62,705 nucleotides of DNA from Bacteroidales bacterium (GCA_029218425.1 JAQXRH010000055.1:1-62705); one strand, 5' to 3'. Positions 48,150 through 57,270 are shown, numbered from the stretch's first letter. A program made the numbers and translations. Notes: generated by a model not told the origin, from the sequence alone.

Positions 48150-49937
48150 ATGTCTATAGATAGGATAATTGCGCAGTCTGTGGCGCATGCTCTCAAGGAG
48201 TTGTATAATATCGATGTCGATGCTTCTTCTATCGTGCCCGAAACTACCAAAAAGGAGTTTGAAGGCAACCTCACGGTGATTGTGTTCCCCTGGGTCAAAA
48301 TTGCACGCAAGGCGCCCGCTATGGTGGGTAAGGAAATCGGCGATTGGCTTGTCGCCAACGAGCCGGCCGTGTGCCGCTATAATGTAATCAACGGGTTCCT
48401 CAACATCGTCATCCAACCTGGATTCTGGTGCTCGGTGCTTCGTCATATCGAAGATACTCCCGATTTCGGTATCTCTCATCCCGCCGATGATGCCCCCCTT
48501 TACATGGTGGAATACTCGTCGCCCAATACCAACAAACCGCTCCACCTTGGCCATGTCCGCAACAATCTCCTCGGTTTCAGCCTCGCGGAAATCCTCAAAG
48601 CTTGTGGCTATCGCGTAGTCAAGACCAATATCGTCAACGACCGTGGCATCCACATCTGCAAGTCGATGCTCGCTTGGAAAAAATGGGGCGAAGGCGCCAC
48701 TCCCGAGTCCACCGGCAAGAAGGGCGACCACCTCATCGGTGACTTCTACGTGCTCTTCGACAAGCATTTCAAAGCCGAGGTCAAAGAGCTTATGGAAAAA
48801 GGAATGACCGAGGATGAGGCCAAAGCCGCTTCCCCCTTGATGCAGGAGGCTCGCGAGATGCTTGTGCGCTGGGAGCAGAAGGACCCCGAAATACGCAACC
48901 TATGGGAGATGATGAACTCATGGGTATATGCCGGATTTGACGAGACCTACAAACGTATGGGCGTCGACTTCGACAAAATATACTACGAGAGCCAAACCTA
49001 CCTCGAAGGCAAGGAAAAGGTGCTCGAAGGGCTCGAAAAAGGTATCATGTACCGCAAGGAGGACGGCTCGGTATGGGCCGACCTTACTGCCGATGGCCTC
49101 GACCACAAGCTGTTGCTCCGCGCCGACGGCACCTCGGTGTATATGACGCAAGATATCGGTACTGCCAAACTTCGTTACCAGGACTATCCCATCGATAAGA
49201 TGGTCTACGTGGTTGGCAACGAGCAGAACTACCACTTCCAGGTATTGTCGCTCCTCTTGGATAAACTCGGCTTTAAGTGGGGTAAGGACCTCGTGCACGT
49301 CTCCTACGGTATGGTCGAGCTCCCCGAAGGGAAAATGAAGAGCCGCGAAGGCACTGTCGTCGATGCCGACGACCTTATGGACGAAATGGTCGCTACGGCT
49401 CGCGAGGTATCCCGCGAATTAGGCAAACTCGACGGCCTTACCGAAGCTGAAGCCGAGGATATCGCCGAAATCGTAGGCCTCGGTGCCCTTAAATACTTCC
49501 TCCTTAAGGTCGACCCGCGCAAAAACATGACGTTCAACCCCAAAGAATCTATCGACTTCAACGGCAACACTGGCCCTTTCATTCAATACACCTACGCGCG
49601 TATCCGTTCGGTGCTTCGCAAAGCTGCCGAGCAGGGCATCTCGTCGTTCGACTACTCGGGCGTCACCCCCAACGACAAGGAGGTGGCTCTCATACAGTCG
49701 CTCGCCGATTTCCCCGCCGTTGTCGCCGATGCCGGCAAGAAGTTCGCTCCTTCGGTCATCGCTAACTATGTCTACGAGCTCGTCAAACAGTACAACCAGT
49801 TCTACCACGATTGCCCCATTATGCGCGAGGAGGATGCCGCCGTGCGCGCTCTGCGCCTCGCCCTTAGCGACGTGACGGCCCGCGTCATCTCCAACGGCAT
49901 GGCTTTGCTCGGCATCAAAGTGCCCGAACGCATGTAA
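48150..49937 (+). CDS. argS: Arginyl-tRNA synthetase
   Basis: 595 residues. It is a class I synthetase with the N-terminal Add-1 domain that binds the tRNA elbow, the HIGH motif as HLGHVRNN near residue 132, and a KMSKS-equivalent loop GKMKSREGT near 394. The C-terminal DALR anticodon domain ends in ISNGMALLGIKVPERM. Codon choice is C-rich (ATC, CTC, GCC), unlike the A/G-rich codons of the + strand genes at 10-20 kb. Confidence 0.97.
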   Translation: MSIDRIIAQSVAHALKELYNIDVDASSIVPETTKKEFEGNLTVIVFPWVKIARKAPAMVGKEIGDWLVANEPAVCRYNVINGFLNIVIQPGFWCSVLRHIEDTPDFGISHPADDAPLYMVEYSSPNTNKPLHLGHVRNNLLGFSLAEILKACGYRVVKTNIVNDRGIHICKSMLAWKKWGEGATPESTGKKGDHLIGDFYVLFDKHFKAEVKELMEKGMTEDEAKAASPLMQEAREMLVRWEQKDPEIRNLWEMMNSWVYAGFDETYKRMGVDFDKIYYESQTYLEGKEKVLEGLEKGIMYRKEDGSVWADLTADGLDHKLLLRADGTSVYMTQDIGTAKLRYQDYPIDKMVYVVGNEQNYHFQVLSLLLDKLGFKWGKDLVHVSYGMVELPEGKMKSREGTVVDADDLMDEMVATAREVSRELGKLDGLTEAEAEDIAEIVGLGALKYFLLKVDPRKNMTFNPKESIDFNGNTGPFIQYTYARIRSVLRKAAEQGISSFDYSGVTPNDKEVALIQSLADFPAVVADAGKKFAPSVIANYVYELVKQYNQFYHDCPIMREEDAAVRALRLALSDVTARVISNGMALLGIKVPERM

Positions 49938-50014
49938 TGCCGCGTTTGCCTCGCTTCGTTAACATTATTTTTGCTTTCCGGCATAAACTATTCTCATTTT
50001 TATATGTCATATTC

Positions 50015-50047
50015 TTGCTCGCAAATGCTACAATTTAATTATATTTG
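50015..50047 (+). promoter_or_regulatory. Promoter of the BI-1 family gene
   Basis: TTG (50015-50017) and TATATTTG (50040-50047) are 22 bp apart, 35 bp before the ATG. Confidence 0.65.
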
Positions 50048-50082
50048 CGTCAGTATATATTAAAACCAATAATTTTTTCAAA

Positions 50083-50784
50083 ATGGATTATTACAACTAT
50101 TCCGACACACAGTATGCCCAGGCTCTCGACGTCAGGGTATCGCAAGTAATGAAGCGCGTGTATCTCAAGATGTTTTTGGCTCTTGTTGCTACTGCGCTCA
50201 CTGCTCTCTACGTGGCCAATACGCCGTCTATTGCTCCCACGCTGCTTTCTTCGCAGACCACCTATTTCATCCTCGCTATCGTAGAAATCGGTTTGGTTAT
50301 CGGCATCTCTGCCGCTATCAATAAGATAAGTTCCACCACCGCTACGCTCCTGTTCTTCCTTTTCGCAATTGTCAACGGGTTCACCCTCTCGGTGATCTTC
50401 TTCTACTATTCCACGGCGGCAATTGCTAAGACGTTCTTCATCACTGCCGGCACTTTCGGCGCTATGAGCGTGTATGGCTACTTCACCAACCGCGACCTCA
50501 CCAAGATTGGCACGTTCCTCATCTTCGCCCTTTTTGGCATCATTATCGCTTCGGTGGTCAATATCTTTGCCCATAGCAAGGAATTGGATTGGATCATCTC
50601 TTTCGTAGGCGTTATCATCTTCCTCGGTTTGACGGCTTGGGATACCCAGAAAATCAAACAAATGGCTGCTATCGCCCCCGGCGACACCTTCGGCAAACTC
50701 GCCACTATCGGCGCCCTGTCGCTCTACCTCGACTTCATCAACCTCTTCCTCTATCTCCTCCGTTTCTTCGGAAACCGCGACTAA
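50083..50784 (+). CDS. Bax inhibitor-1 / YccA family membrane protein
   Basis: 233 residues with seven membrane segments covering most of the protein, after a short polar N-terminus (MDYYNYSDTQYAQALD). The C-terminal part LGLTAWDTQKIKQM and SLYLDFINLFLYLLRFFG is the UPF0005/BI-1 signature. Homologues form pH-sensitive calcium leak channels (BsYetJ) or modulate FtsH (E. coli YccA); the substrate here is unknown. It is a single-gene unit with a promoter and a perfect terminator. Confidence 0.92.
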   Translation: MDYYNYSDTQYAQALDVRVSQVMKRVYLKMFLALVATALTALYVANTPSIAPTLLSSQTTYFILAIVEIGLVIGISAAINKISSTTATLLFFLFAIVNGFTLSVIFFYYSTAAIAKTFFITAGTFGAMSVYGYFTNRDLTKIGTFLIFALFGIIIASVVNIFAHSKELDWIISFVGVIIFLGLTAWDTQKIKQMAAIAPGDTFGKLATIGALSLYLDFINLFLYLLRFFGNRD

Positions 50785-50813
50785 TAGGTATTAATTTTAT
50801 AAACTACATAATC

Positions 50814-50855
50814 GAGGAGGGTGTATCAAAACCGGAATTTTGATACACCCTCCTC
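50814..50855. terminator. Terminator of the BI-1 gene
   Basis: A perfect 18-bp stem, GAGGAGGGTGTATCAAAA with TTTTGATACACCCTCCTC, has a 6-base loop and TTTT after it. It shares the GGTGTATCAAAA core with other terminators in the window. Confidence 0.85.
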
Positions 50856-51283
50856 CTTTTATGTGTGAATACCATTGATAAATTTCAAAGGTGGAATAAG
50901 CTTGATGATGTCATTGACAAGTTATTGCTAACGTGTATGAAGTCTTCACCTGTTTGAGTTCGTCGTTTTGAATAATTTTCTCACTAAATTTATAATCTGA
51001 AAAATCCTGAAACGACCCGAAAAAGTCCGTTTCAAGTGTTAAATGCCCCATTTTTGCCCCTTTTTTCACCTGAAACGACCCAAAAAACTCCATCAGCCCG
51101 ATTTTTTTCGACTTTTCGATTTGCGTTACATCGTGGCGCCCTTAGTGGCGCTCTCGCAATCTTTTTTCGTATTTTATAGATTGAGAAATTTGGTAAAAAT
51201 TTTTTTGACTTAATAAAATTCGTTTATTTTGCAATAAATAATAATGAATTTTAACGCGTAATTTTAACTCAATTGACCAATCT
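50856..51283. other. Intergenic region with a direct repeat
   Basis: Two copies of CTGAAACGACCC(G/A)AAAAA lie at about 51008-51026 and 51070-51088. The minus-strand frame 50911-51093 across them encodes FFGSFQ twice; it is probably a by-product of the repeat rather than a gene. The rest is AT-rich leader for the next gene. Confidence 0.5.
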
Positions 51284-52027
51284 ATGAACTTGTATTTTAT
51301 TATTTCGTTGGAGTCTTTTGCAAGGCTTGGACGTCGAATATTATCAATTATTGCAATTTTGCTTGTTCTGACTCCTAATAAGACGTATGCACAGTATGAC
51401 CTTAATTTAAATATTGATGTTGACAAACTCGCTGATGCTACGTGGGCACCTGTTTTTAAAGATTTAGTTGAAGGTAATCTCTATGCCCGCAATTATAAAT
51501 CGGTTTATGAAATATGCTATCGTGAGATTTATAAAAACAGTTCAGGTAGACCTACGCCTATAGCCTATTATTATATGGGTGCATGTCTGGAGTTGGGCAT
51601 GGGCACAAACGAAGTCAGCCAATACAAGGCAAAAGCCCACTACGAAAAAGGGGCTGCTTTGGGTAACAAGGAATGCAAAGCCCGCCTTAAAGAAATTAAT
51701 AGCAGTGGTTATAGGAACGCTACAAATGCCAATAGAGAAGCATTTGCAAAAAAGTATGGTCGCTTTAACCAATATTCCACAAGCTCTGGCTCAGGCGCCG
51801 GCTCCGGCTCCGGAAATGTCCGTTCTACCCCCAATTCCAATAATAGCACCACTTGTAGCGGCTGTCATGGCAGCGGGAGGTGCTCTTATTGTGGTGGTGA
51901 TGGGAAGGTCCTTGTTGATGGTGGCTTGTATGTCTCTTATGACCATTATGTTTATAAGAATTGTGACGTTTGCCACGGTTCTGGTCGGTGTGGCGTTTGC
52001 TACGGTAGTGGCAAGATTAATTATTGA
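51284..52027 (+). CDS. Secreted Sel1-like protein with DnaJ-type zinc-finger tail
   Basis: 247 residues. A long N-terminus with a hydrophobic helix (ILSIIAILLVLTPNKTYA) looks like a signal peptide. Residues 75-140 hold a Sel1/TPR-like pair (AYYYMGACLELGMGTN, AHYEKGAALGNKECKARL). A Ser-Gly linker (SSGSGAGSGSG) follows. The tail has two DnaJ-type zinc repeats each with two CxxC pairs, CSGCHGSGRCSYCGGDGK and CDVCHGSGRCGVCYGSGK. The combination suggests a periplasmic or surface scaffold or redox/chaperone-like protein; the function is unknown. Its AT-rich codons differ from both neighbours. Confidence 0.75.
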   Translation: MNLYFIISLESFARLGRRILSIIAILLVLTPNKTYAQYDLNLNIDVDKLADATWAPVFKDLVEGNLYARNYKSVYEICYREIYKNSSGRPTPIAYYYMGACLELGMGTNEVSQYKAKAHYEKGAALGNKECKARLKEINSSGYRNATNANREAFAKKYGRFNQYSTSSGSGAGSGSGNVRSTPNSNNSTTCSGCHGSGRCSYCGGDGKVLVDGGLYVSYDHYVYKNCDVCHGSGRCGVCYGSGKINY

Positions 52028-52332
52028 TGATACTATTGCGACATCTTGTTCTGGGGTGTCTATGTATCTGGGCGGTGTATCAAATTTTCTGATTTGGCAT
52101 ACCGCCTTAAATTTTCCCCTATGGCATCTCCGGTTGGGATGCAAGTTTTAGCGTTTGGGCGTGTCGATATTGTACATAACTTGGGAATCTTGCCCCCATG
52201 ATGGCATTGCATTATATGCTCCGGTATGCGTTATGATAGTTCGTCCTTTTATATATGCGTAGTAGGGTAGGGGAGTGGTTTCCCATATTATCCCGTATTT
52301 CGCCATATTTTTTCTGAGCGCTGATTTTATTA
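52028..52332. other. Intergenic region with a degenerate terminator hairpin
   Basis: GGCGGTGTATCAAAT (52071-52085) can pair with ATTTGGCATACCGCC (52093-52107), with one mismatch and two wobble pairs, and is followed by a TTAAATTTT tail. It is a decayed member of the recurrent terminator family. Nothing else is seen before the ybeY promoter. Confidence 0.55.
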
Positions 52333-52363
52333 TTGCATTTATCGGGGAGTTTGTTTATATTTG
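52333..52363 (+). promoter_or_regulatory. Promoter of ybeY-mnmG
   Basis: TTG (52333-52335) and TATATTTG (52356-52363) are 20 bp apart, 20 bp before the ybeY ATG at 52384. Confidence 0.65.
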
Positions 52364-52383
52364 TGGTTCGGTTTAGAAACTCT

Positions 52384-52809
52384 ATGATAGAAGTATTGTC
52401 TCAAAATGTTGATGTTCCGGCGCTCGACTGGGTTAAGGTGGAGCGGTGGATTGTTGAGGTGGCTCGCCGTCATGAGCGGCGCACCGGTGCTCTCACATAT
52501 ATTTTTTGTGACGATACTCGCATTCTCCAGGTCAATAAGGAGTTTCTCAATCATGACTACTTCACCGATATTATCACTTTTGACGATACTACCGGGCGTC
52601 TCATTCGCGGCGATATATTCATCTCGCTCGACACTGTCGCTTCCAATGCCGTCGCTGTCGGTTCTTCCTACGATGACGAACTTTTGCGCGTAATTATCCA
52701 CGGCATTCTTCATCTTTGCGGCATTAACGATAAAGGTCCCGGCGAACGGGAAATTATGGAGGCGCACGAAAATGATGCTCTCCGCCTGTGGTATCAACAG
52801 TTTTGTTAA
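52384..52809 (+). CDS. ybeY: Endoribonuclease YbeY (rRNA maturation factor)
   Basis: 141 residues from the ATG at 52384 (MIEVLSQNVDVP); the frame is open to a TTG at 52333 that overlaps the promoter. YbeY is a metal-dependent RNase in 16S rRNA 3'-end maturation and ribosome quality control. The metal site is HGILHLCGIND from residue 106: the first two histidines (106, 110) are kept, but the third, normally the H of GYDH, is an aspartate (116). It lies 41 bp before mnmG. Confidence 0.9.
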   Translation: MIEVLSQNVDVPALDWVKVERWIVEVARRHERRTGALTYIFCDDTRILQVNKEFLNHDYFTDIITFDDTTGRLIRGDIFISLDTVASNAVAVGSSYDDELLRVIIHGILHLCGINDKGPGEREIMEAHENDALRLWYQQFC

Positions 52810-52850
52810 TCTTTTGATTTTTAGGTATATATATTTTTTGCATTTGACTG

Positions 52851-54749
52851 ATGAGGTACGATTTTGACGTCATAGTGGTAGGCGCTGGCCATGCCGGTTG
52901 TGAAGCAGCCCATGCTTCGGCTCGCATTGGCGCCGATACGCTGCTTATCACTCTCGATATGAATAAAATAGCGCAGATGAGCTGCAACCCTGCCGTTGGC
53001 GGTATTGCTAAAGGTCAGATTGTCAGGGAAATAGATGCTCTCGGCGGTATGATGGGGGTGGTCACCGACCGCTCTGCCATTCAATTCCGTATGCTCAATC
53101 GGTCGAAGGGCCCAGCTATGTGGAGCCCCCGTTCGCAATGCGACCGCATGAAGTTCTCGGCGCTTTGGCGAAATATCCTCGAGAATACCGACCACCTCTC
53201 TCTCTGGCAGGACGATGTCGTGGATCTCATTGTCGAGGACGGCGCCGTAAAGGGTGTCGTCACTGCAATGGGCGTGCGTTTCTTTGCTAAGTCTGTGGTG
53301 CTCACCAACGGCACTTTCCTTAATGGCCTGATGCATATCGGTCGTACTCAGATTCGTGGCGGCCGCGTCGCCGAACCTGCTTCTTGCGGCCTCACTGCAT
53401 CTCTCCGCAATCTCGGTTTCTCTTCCGATAGGATGAAAACGGGCACGCCGGTGCGCATTGATGCCCGCTCTGTCGATTTCTCGCTCACTACTCCTCAGGA
53501 TGGCGACGATGCGCTCTCACCCGACGGCGTCGATTTCCACAAGTTCTCTTTCCTCCCCGATGTCCATCGCTCGCTCAAGCAGCTCCCTTGCTTTACTGTC
53601 TACACTTCCGAAGCTACCCACGAGGTGCTGCGACGTGGTCTCCCCGATAGCCCTCTCTTCAATGGCCAAATCCAAAGCATCGGCCCCCGTTATTGCCCTT
53701 CTATCGAAACTAAAATCGTCACTTTCGCCGATAAGGCCGAACATCAACTTTTCCTCGAACCTGAAGGGGTCGACACCCAGGAATACTATCTCAACGGTTT
53801 CTCTTCCTCTCTCCCTATCGACATCCAGGTGGAGGCGTTGCACACCATCCCGGCTTTCCGAAATGTCCAAATCTACCGCCCGGGTTATGCCATAGAATAC
53901 GACTTCTTCGACCCCACCCAACTACGCCATACGCTCGAAACCAAACTCGTCAACGGCCTCTTTTTCGCCGGACAAATTAATGGTACAACGGGCTATGAAG
54001 AGGCTGCAGGGCAGGGGCTCGTAGCTGGCGCTAACGCTGCGCTGTCGGCTCTCGGCCGCGACCCGTTTACGCTCAGCCGCGACGAGGCTTATATCGGTGT
54101 GCTCATCGACGACCTTGTCACTAAGGGCGTCGACGAACCTTACCGTATGTTCACTTCCCGCGCCGAATACCGTATCCTTCTCCGTCAAGACGATGCCGAC
54201 GCTCGTCTCACTCCCCGCGGCTTCCAAATTGGCCTTGTAGACGATGCCCGATATGCCGCTTTCTCCGACAAAATGCACCGCATCGATTCTCTCATCGACT
54301 TCATTAATGGCTTCTCGGTAAAGCCTGCCCTTATCAACGATTTCCTCGTCAATATCGGCGAAACTCCCATGCAGCAGGGCGCCAAACTTTCGCAATTGCT
54401 GCTCCGCCCGGCTCTCGATCTGCACACCCTCTCACGCGGCATCCGTCCGCTTGCGGAGTTTATCAATTCTCTCGGCCCCGACCGCATTAATGAGATTATC
54501 GAAGCCGTCGAAATCAAGGTCAAATACGATGGCTATCTCCAACGCGAACGACTCCTCGCCGACAAAGCACGCCGCCTCGAAGGCCTCATCCTCGGCGATA
54601 AGTTCGACTACTCTAACCTCGCTTCTCTCTCTACTGAAGCTCGCCAAAAGCTTTCCCGCATTCGCCCCGCTACTGTCGGCCAAGCTTCCCGTATCCCAGG
54701 CGTCTCTCCAGCCGACATCAATATATTGCTCTTGCTCTTAGGTAGATAA
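52851..54749 (+). CDS. mnmG: tRNA uridine-5-carboxymethylaminomethyl modification enzyme MnmG
   Basis: 632 residues. It is an FAD-dependent partner of MnmE, building cmnm5U34 at the wobble position of several tRNAs. The FAD-binding motif VVGAGHAGCEAAHASAR is at residues 8-24, MSCNPAVGGIAKGQIVREID near 44 is the family signature, and NGTTGYEEAAGQGLVAGANA lies near 380. Formerly gidA. It is followed by a parS-like palindrome and then apt. Confidence 0.98.
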   Translation: MRYDFDVIVVGAGHAGCEAAHASARIGADTLLITLDMNKIAQMSCNPAVGGIAKGQIVREIDALGGMMGVVTDRSAIQFRMLNRSKGPAMWSPRSQCDRMKFSALWRNILENTDHLSLWQDDVVDLIVEDGAVKGVVTAMGVRFFAKSVVLTNGTFLNGLMHIGRTQIRGGRVAEPASCGLTASLRNLGFSSDRMKTGTPVRIDARSVDFSLTTPQDGDDALSPDGVDFHKFSFLPDVHRSLKQLPCFTVYTSEATHEVLRRGLPDSPLFNGQIQSIGPRYCPSIETKIVTFADKAEHQLFLEPEGVDTQEYYLNGFSSSLPIDIQVEALHTIPAFRNVQIYRPGYAIEYDFFDPTQLRHTLETKLVNGLFFAGQINGTTGYEEAAGQGLVAGANAALSALGRDPFTLSRDEAYIGVLIDDLVTKGVDEPYRMFTSRAEYRILLRQDDADARLTPRGFQIGLVDDARYAAFSDKMHRIDSLIDFINGFSVKPALINDFLVNIGETPMQQGAKLSQLLLRPALDLHTLSRGIRPLAEFINSLGPDRINEIIEAVEIKVKYDGYLQRERLLADKARRLEGLILGDKFDYSNLASLSTEARQKLSRIRPATVGQASRIPGVSPADINILLLLLGR

Positions 54750-54757
54750 TAACGATT

Positions 54758-54773
54758 TGTTTCACGTGGAACA
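54758..54773. promoter_or_regulatory. parS-like site
   Basis: TGTTTCACGTGGAACA differs by one base from the consensus ParB-binding site TGTTTCACGTGAAACA and keeps the near-perfect dyad (TTGTT...AACAA). It lies in the 73-bp gap between mnmG and apt. parS sites are usually near the replication origin. Confidence 0.7.
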
Positions 54774-54822
54774 ATAATGACATATCGATTACTTTAACAC
54801 CCCAATAATTACTTTTTTAATC

Positions 54823-55341
54823 ATGGAATACATCAAACGACACATCCGCGACGTACAGGATTTCCCCCAAAAAGGCGTCCTATTCAAAGACCTTACCACG
54901 GCATTCAAGGACCCGCGCGCTCTGCATATCATCGGCTGGGACCTCGCTCAACTCTATCGCGACAAGGGCGTCACTAAGGTGGTCGGCATCGAATCCCGAG
55001 GCTTCATCGGCGGTTCTATCCTCGCTTTCGAAATCGGCGCCGGCTTCGTCCCCGTACGTAAACCCGGCAAGCTCCCCGCCGACACTCTCCAAGCTTCCTA
55101 CGACAAGGAGTACGGAAAGGATACCATCGAAATCCACCGCGACGCTATCACTCCCGACGATATCGTCGTCATCCACGACGATGTCCTCGCTACTGGCGGT
55201 ACTATGCGCGCTGCCTACGACCTCGTCAAAAGCATGAACCCTAAAAAGGTCTACGTTAACTTCATCATCGAACTGACTGCCCTCGGCGGACGCGACCGCC
55301 TCCCGGCCGACGCTGAAGTTACCTCGCTGATTAAATACTAA
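54823..55341 (+). CDS. apt: Adenine phosphoribosyltransferase
   Basis: 172 residues. It salvages adenine with PRPP to AMP. GIESRGFIGGSILAFE near residue 55 and the PRPP loop VVIHDDVLATGGTMRAA near 110-126 are the family signatures. It is between mnmG and uvrC, an arrangement also seen in other Bacteroidales. A terminator follows. Confidence 0.97.
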   Translation: MEYIKRHIRDVQDFPQKGVLFKDLTTAFKDPRALHIIGWDLAQLYRDKGVTKVVGIESRGFIGGSILAFEIGAGFVPVRKPGKLPADTLQASYDKEYGKDTIEIHRDAITPDDIVVIHDDVLATGGTMRAAYDLVKSMNPKKVYVNFIIELTALGGRDRLPADAEVTSLIKY

Positions 55342-55387
55342 TCACCCCCCAGCGCATATTCCATCTTCGCCACATAATCCATCTTTA

Positions 55388-55412
55388 GGGTCGCTTATTC
55401 GCGGCCCTTTTA
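55388..55412 (+). terminator. Terminator after apt
   Basis: GGGTCGC (55388-55394) pairs with GCGGCCC (55401-55407, one wobble) and is followed by TTTTAT. It ends 17 bp before the uvrC ATG. Confidence 0.6.
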
Positions 55413-55428
55413 TCCCCATATCCCCCCT

Positions 55429-57270
55429 ATGCCTGCCCTTGACAAAAGTGAAGCTCTTAAAGAGAAAATCGCTATCCTTCCTTCTTCCCCCGGCGTCTAC
55501 TCCTACTACGACGCCGACGGTAATATCATCTACGTCGGTAAGGCCAAAAACCTTAAACGACGCGTCTCCTCTTATTTCAACCGTACCCACGACTCCCGTC
55601 GCACCAACCTCCTCGTTAGGGCTATCGCCGATATGTCATATATCGTTGTCCCTACCGAACAAGATGCCCTCAACCTCGAAAACGCCATGATCAAGGAGTA
55701 CAAACCGCGCTACAATGTGCTCCTCAAGGACGATAAATCCTATCCCTGGATATGCGTCACCAAGGAACTTTTCCCTCGCGTTTTCCTCACCCACCATCGC
55801 ATCAAAGACGGCTCTAAATACTACGGCCCCTACACCCTTACTGGCTCGGCTCGCGCTGTACTCGCTCTCATCAACCAACTCTACCCCTTGCGCTCTTGCC
55901 GCCTCAACATCACCCCGGATTTTATCAATGCCGGCAAGGGACGCCTCTGCCTCGACTACCACCTAAAAAAATGCCTCGGCTGCTGCAAAGGCCTCATCTC
56001 TCATCAACAATATGCCGATTATATCGACAACGTAAAACAAATTCTCAACGGCGAAACCCGCGAACTCATGGACTTCCTCAAAGCCCAAATGGCCGACCTC
56101 GCCCAACAACTTAAATTCGAAGAAGCCCAAATCCTAAAAGAAAAATACCTCCTCGTCGAACGCTACCGCGCCAAAAGCGTCATCATTTCCCAAGTGCTCG
56201 ACGATATCGACGTCTTTGGCGTCGACGACGACGACCGTAATGTCTTCGTCAACTATATGCACCTGCGCCGTGGCGCCGTTGTTCGTAGCGTTACTCTTCG
56301 CTTTACCCGCCGTCTCGACGAACCTGTCCCCGAAATTCTCGCCCACGCTATCTCTGAAGTGGCGGCTCAATTTGGCGCCGTATTCAACGAGGTCGTCGTT
56401 CCAGTGCTCCCCGACGTCGATTTCCTCGGCGTTTCTTTCACTATCCCGCAACGCGGCGACCGTGCCAAACTTCTCGATGTCTCTACTCAAAATGCTCGTC
56501 AAGCCAAAATCGACTTCCTTAAACACCTCGAAAAGGTCGACCCCGAACTTCGCACCGAACGACTCCTCCAACGCCTCAAAGCCGACTTCCGCCTCTCTGA
56601 GCTCCCTCGCCACATCGAATGTTTCGACAACTCCAATATCCAAGGCGCTTTCCCCGTCGCCTCTTGCGTCGTTTTCAAAAATGGCAAACCGTCTAAAAAG
56701 GACTACCGCCATTTCAATATCAAAACCGTCGAAGGTCCCGACGACTTCGCTTCAATGAAGGAGGTTCTCACTCGCCGCTATTCGCGCTTGCTCGACGAAG
56801 GCCAACCTCTCCCTCAACTTATCGTCGTCGACGGCGGAAAAGGCCAACTATCTTCCGCCGTTGAAGCTCTCGACCAATTAGACCTGCGCGGCGTTATCGC
56901 TGTCGTCGGTATCGCCAAACGTCTTGAGGAAATCTACTTCCCCGGCGACTCCGTCCCCCTCTACATCGACAAAAATTCCGAATCACTGCGCGTCATCCAA
57001 CACCTCCGCGACGAAGCCCACCGTTTCGGCATCACTCACCATCGCAACCGCCGTTCCAAATCACAAACCGTCAGCATCCTCGACTCTATCCCCGGCGTCG
57101 GTGAAGCTACCCGCACTTCCCTCCTCAAACATTTCCGCACCGTAAAGAAAATCTCCGAAGCCTCCGAATACGACCTCGCCGCCATCATCGGCCCCGCACG
57201 CGCCCACTCCGTCCGCCTCTTCTTCACCTCACAACAGCAACAACAACCCCAATCTCCACAACAATCCTAA
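55429..57270 (+). CDS. uvrC: Excinuclease ABC subunit C
   Basis: 613 residues. It makes both incisions in nucleotide excision repair. The GIY-YIG nuclease (GVYSYYDADGNIIYVGKAKN) is at about residues 22-45, the UVR domain (LKFEEAQILKEKY) near 225, the RNase H-like second nuclease (CFDNSNIQGA and IVVDGGKGQLSSA) at 400-480, and the helix-hairpin-helix (LDSIPGVGEATRTSLL) near 550. The last 12 residues are a glutamine/proline run, and the same DNA motif repeats past the stop, so the C-terminus looks extended by a small tandem repeat. Confidence 0.96.
   Translation: MPALDKSEALKEKIAILPSSPGVYSYYDADGNIIYVGKAKNLKRRVSSYFNRTHDSRRTNLLVRAIADMSYIVVPTEQDALNLENAMIKEYKPRYNVLLKDDKSYPWICVTKELFPRVFLTHHRIKDGSKYYGPYTLTGSARAVLALINQLYPLRSCRLNITPDFINAGKGRLCLDYHLKKCLGCCKGLISHQQYADYIDNVKQILNGETRELMDFLKAQMADLAQQLKFEEAQILKEKYLLVERYRAKSVIISQVLDDIDVFGVDDDDRNVFVNYMHLRRGAVVRSVTLRFTRRLDEPVPEILAHAISEVAAQFGAVFNEVVVPVLPDVDFLGVSFTIPQRGDRAKLLDVSTQNARQAKIDFLKHLEKVDPELRTERLLQRLKADFRLSELPRHIECFDNSNIQGAFPVASCVVFKNGKPSKKDYRHFNIKTVEGPDDFASMKEVLTRRYSRLLDEGQPLPQLIVVDGGKGQLSSAVEALDQLDLRGVIAVVGIAKRLEEIYFPGDSVPLYIDKNSESLRVIQHLRDEAHRFGITHHRNRRSKSQTVSILDSIPGVGEATRTSLLKHFRTVKKISEASEYDLAAIIGPARAHSVRLFFTSQQQQQPQSPQQS

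Noticed and set aside
50911-51093. A 60-codon minus-strand frame containing FFGSFQ twice
   Set aside because: The duplication comes from a DNA repeat, and no promoter or conserved context supports a gene, though similar frames may recur in other Bacteroidales.
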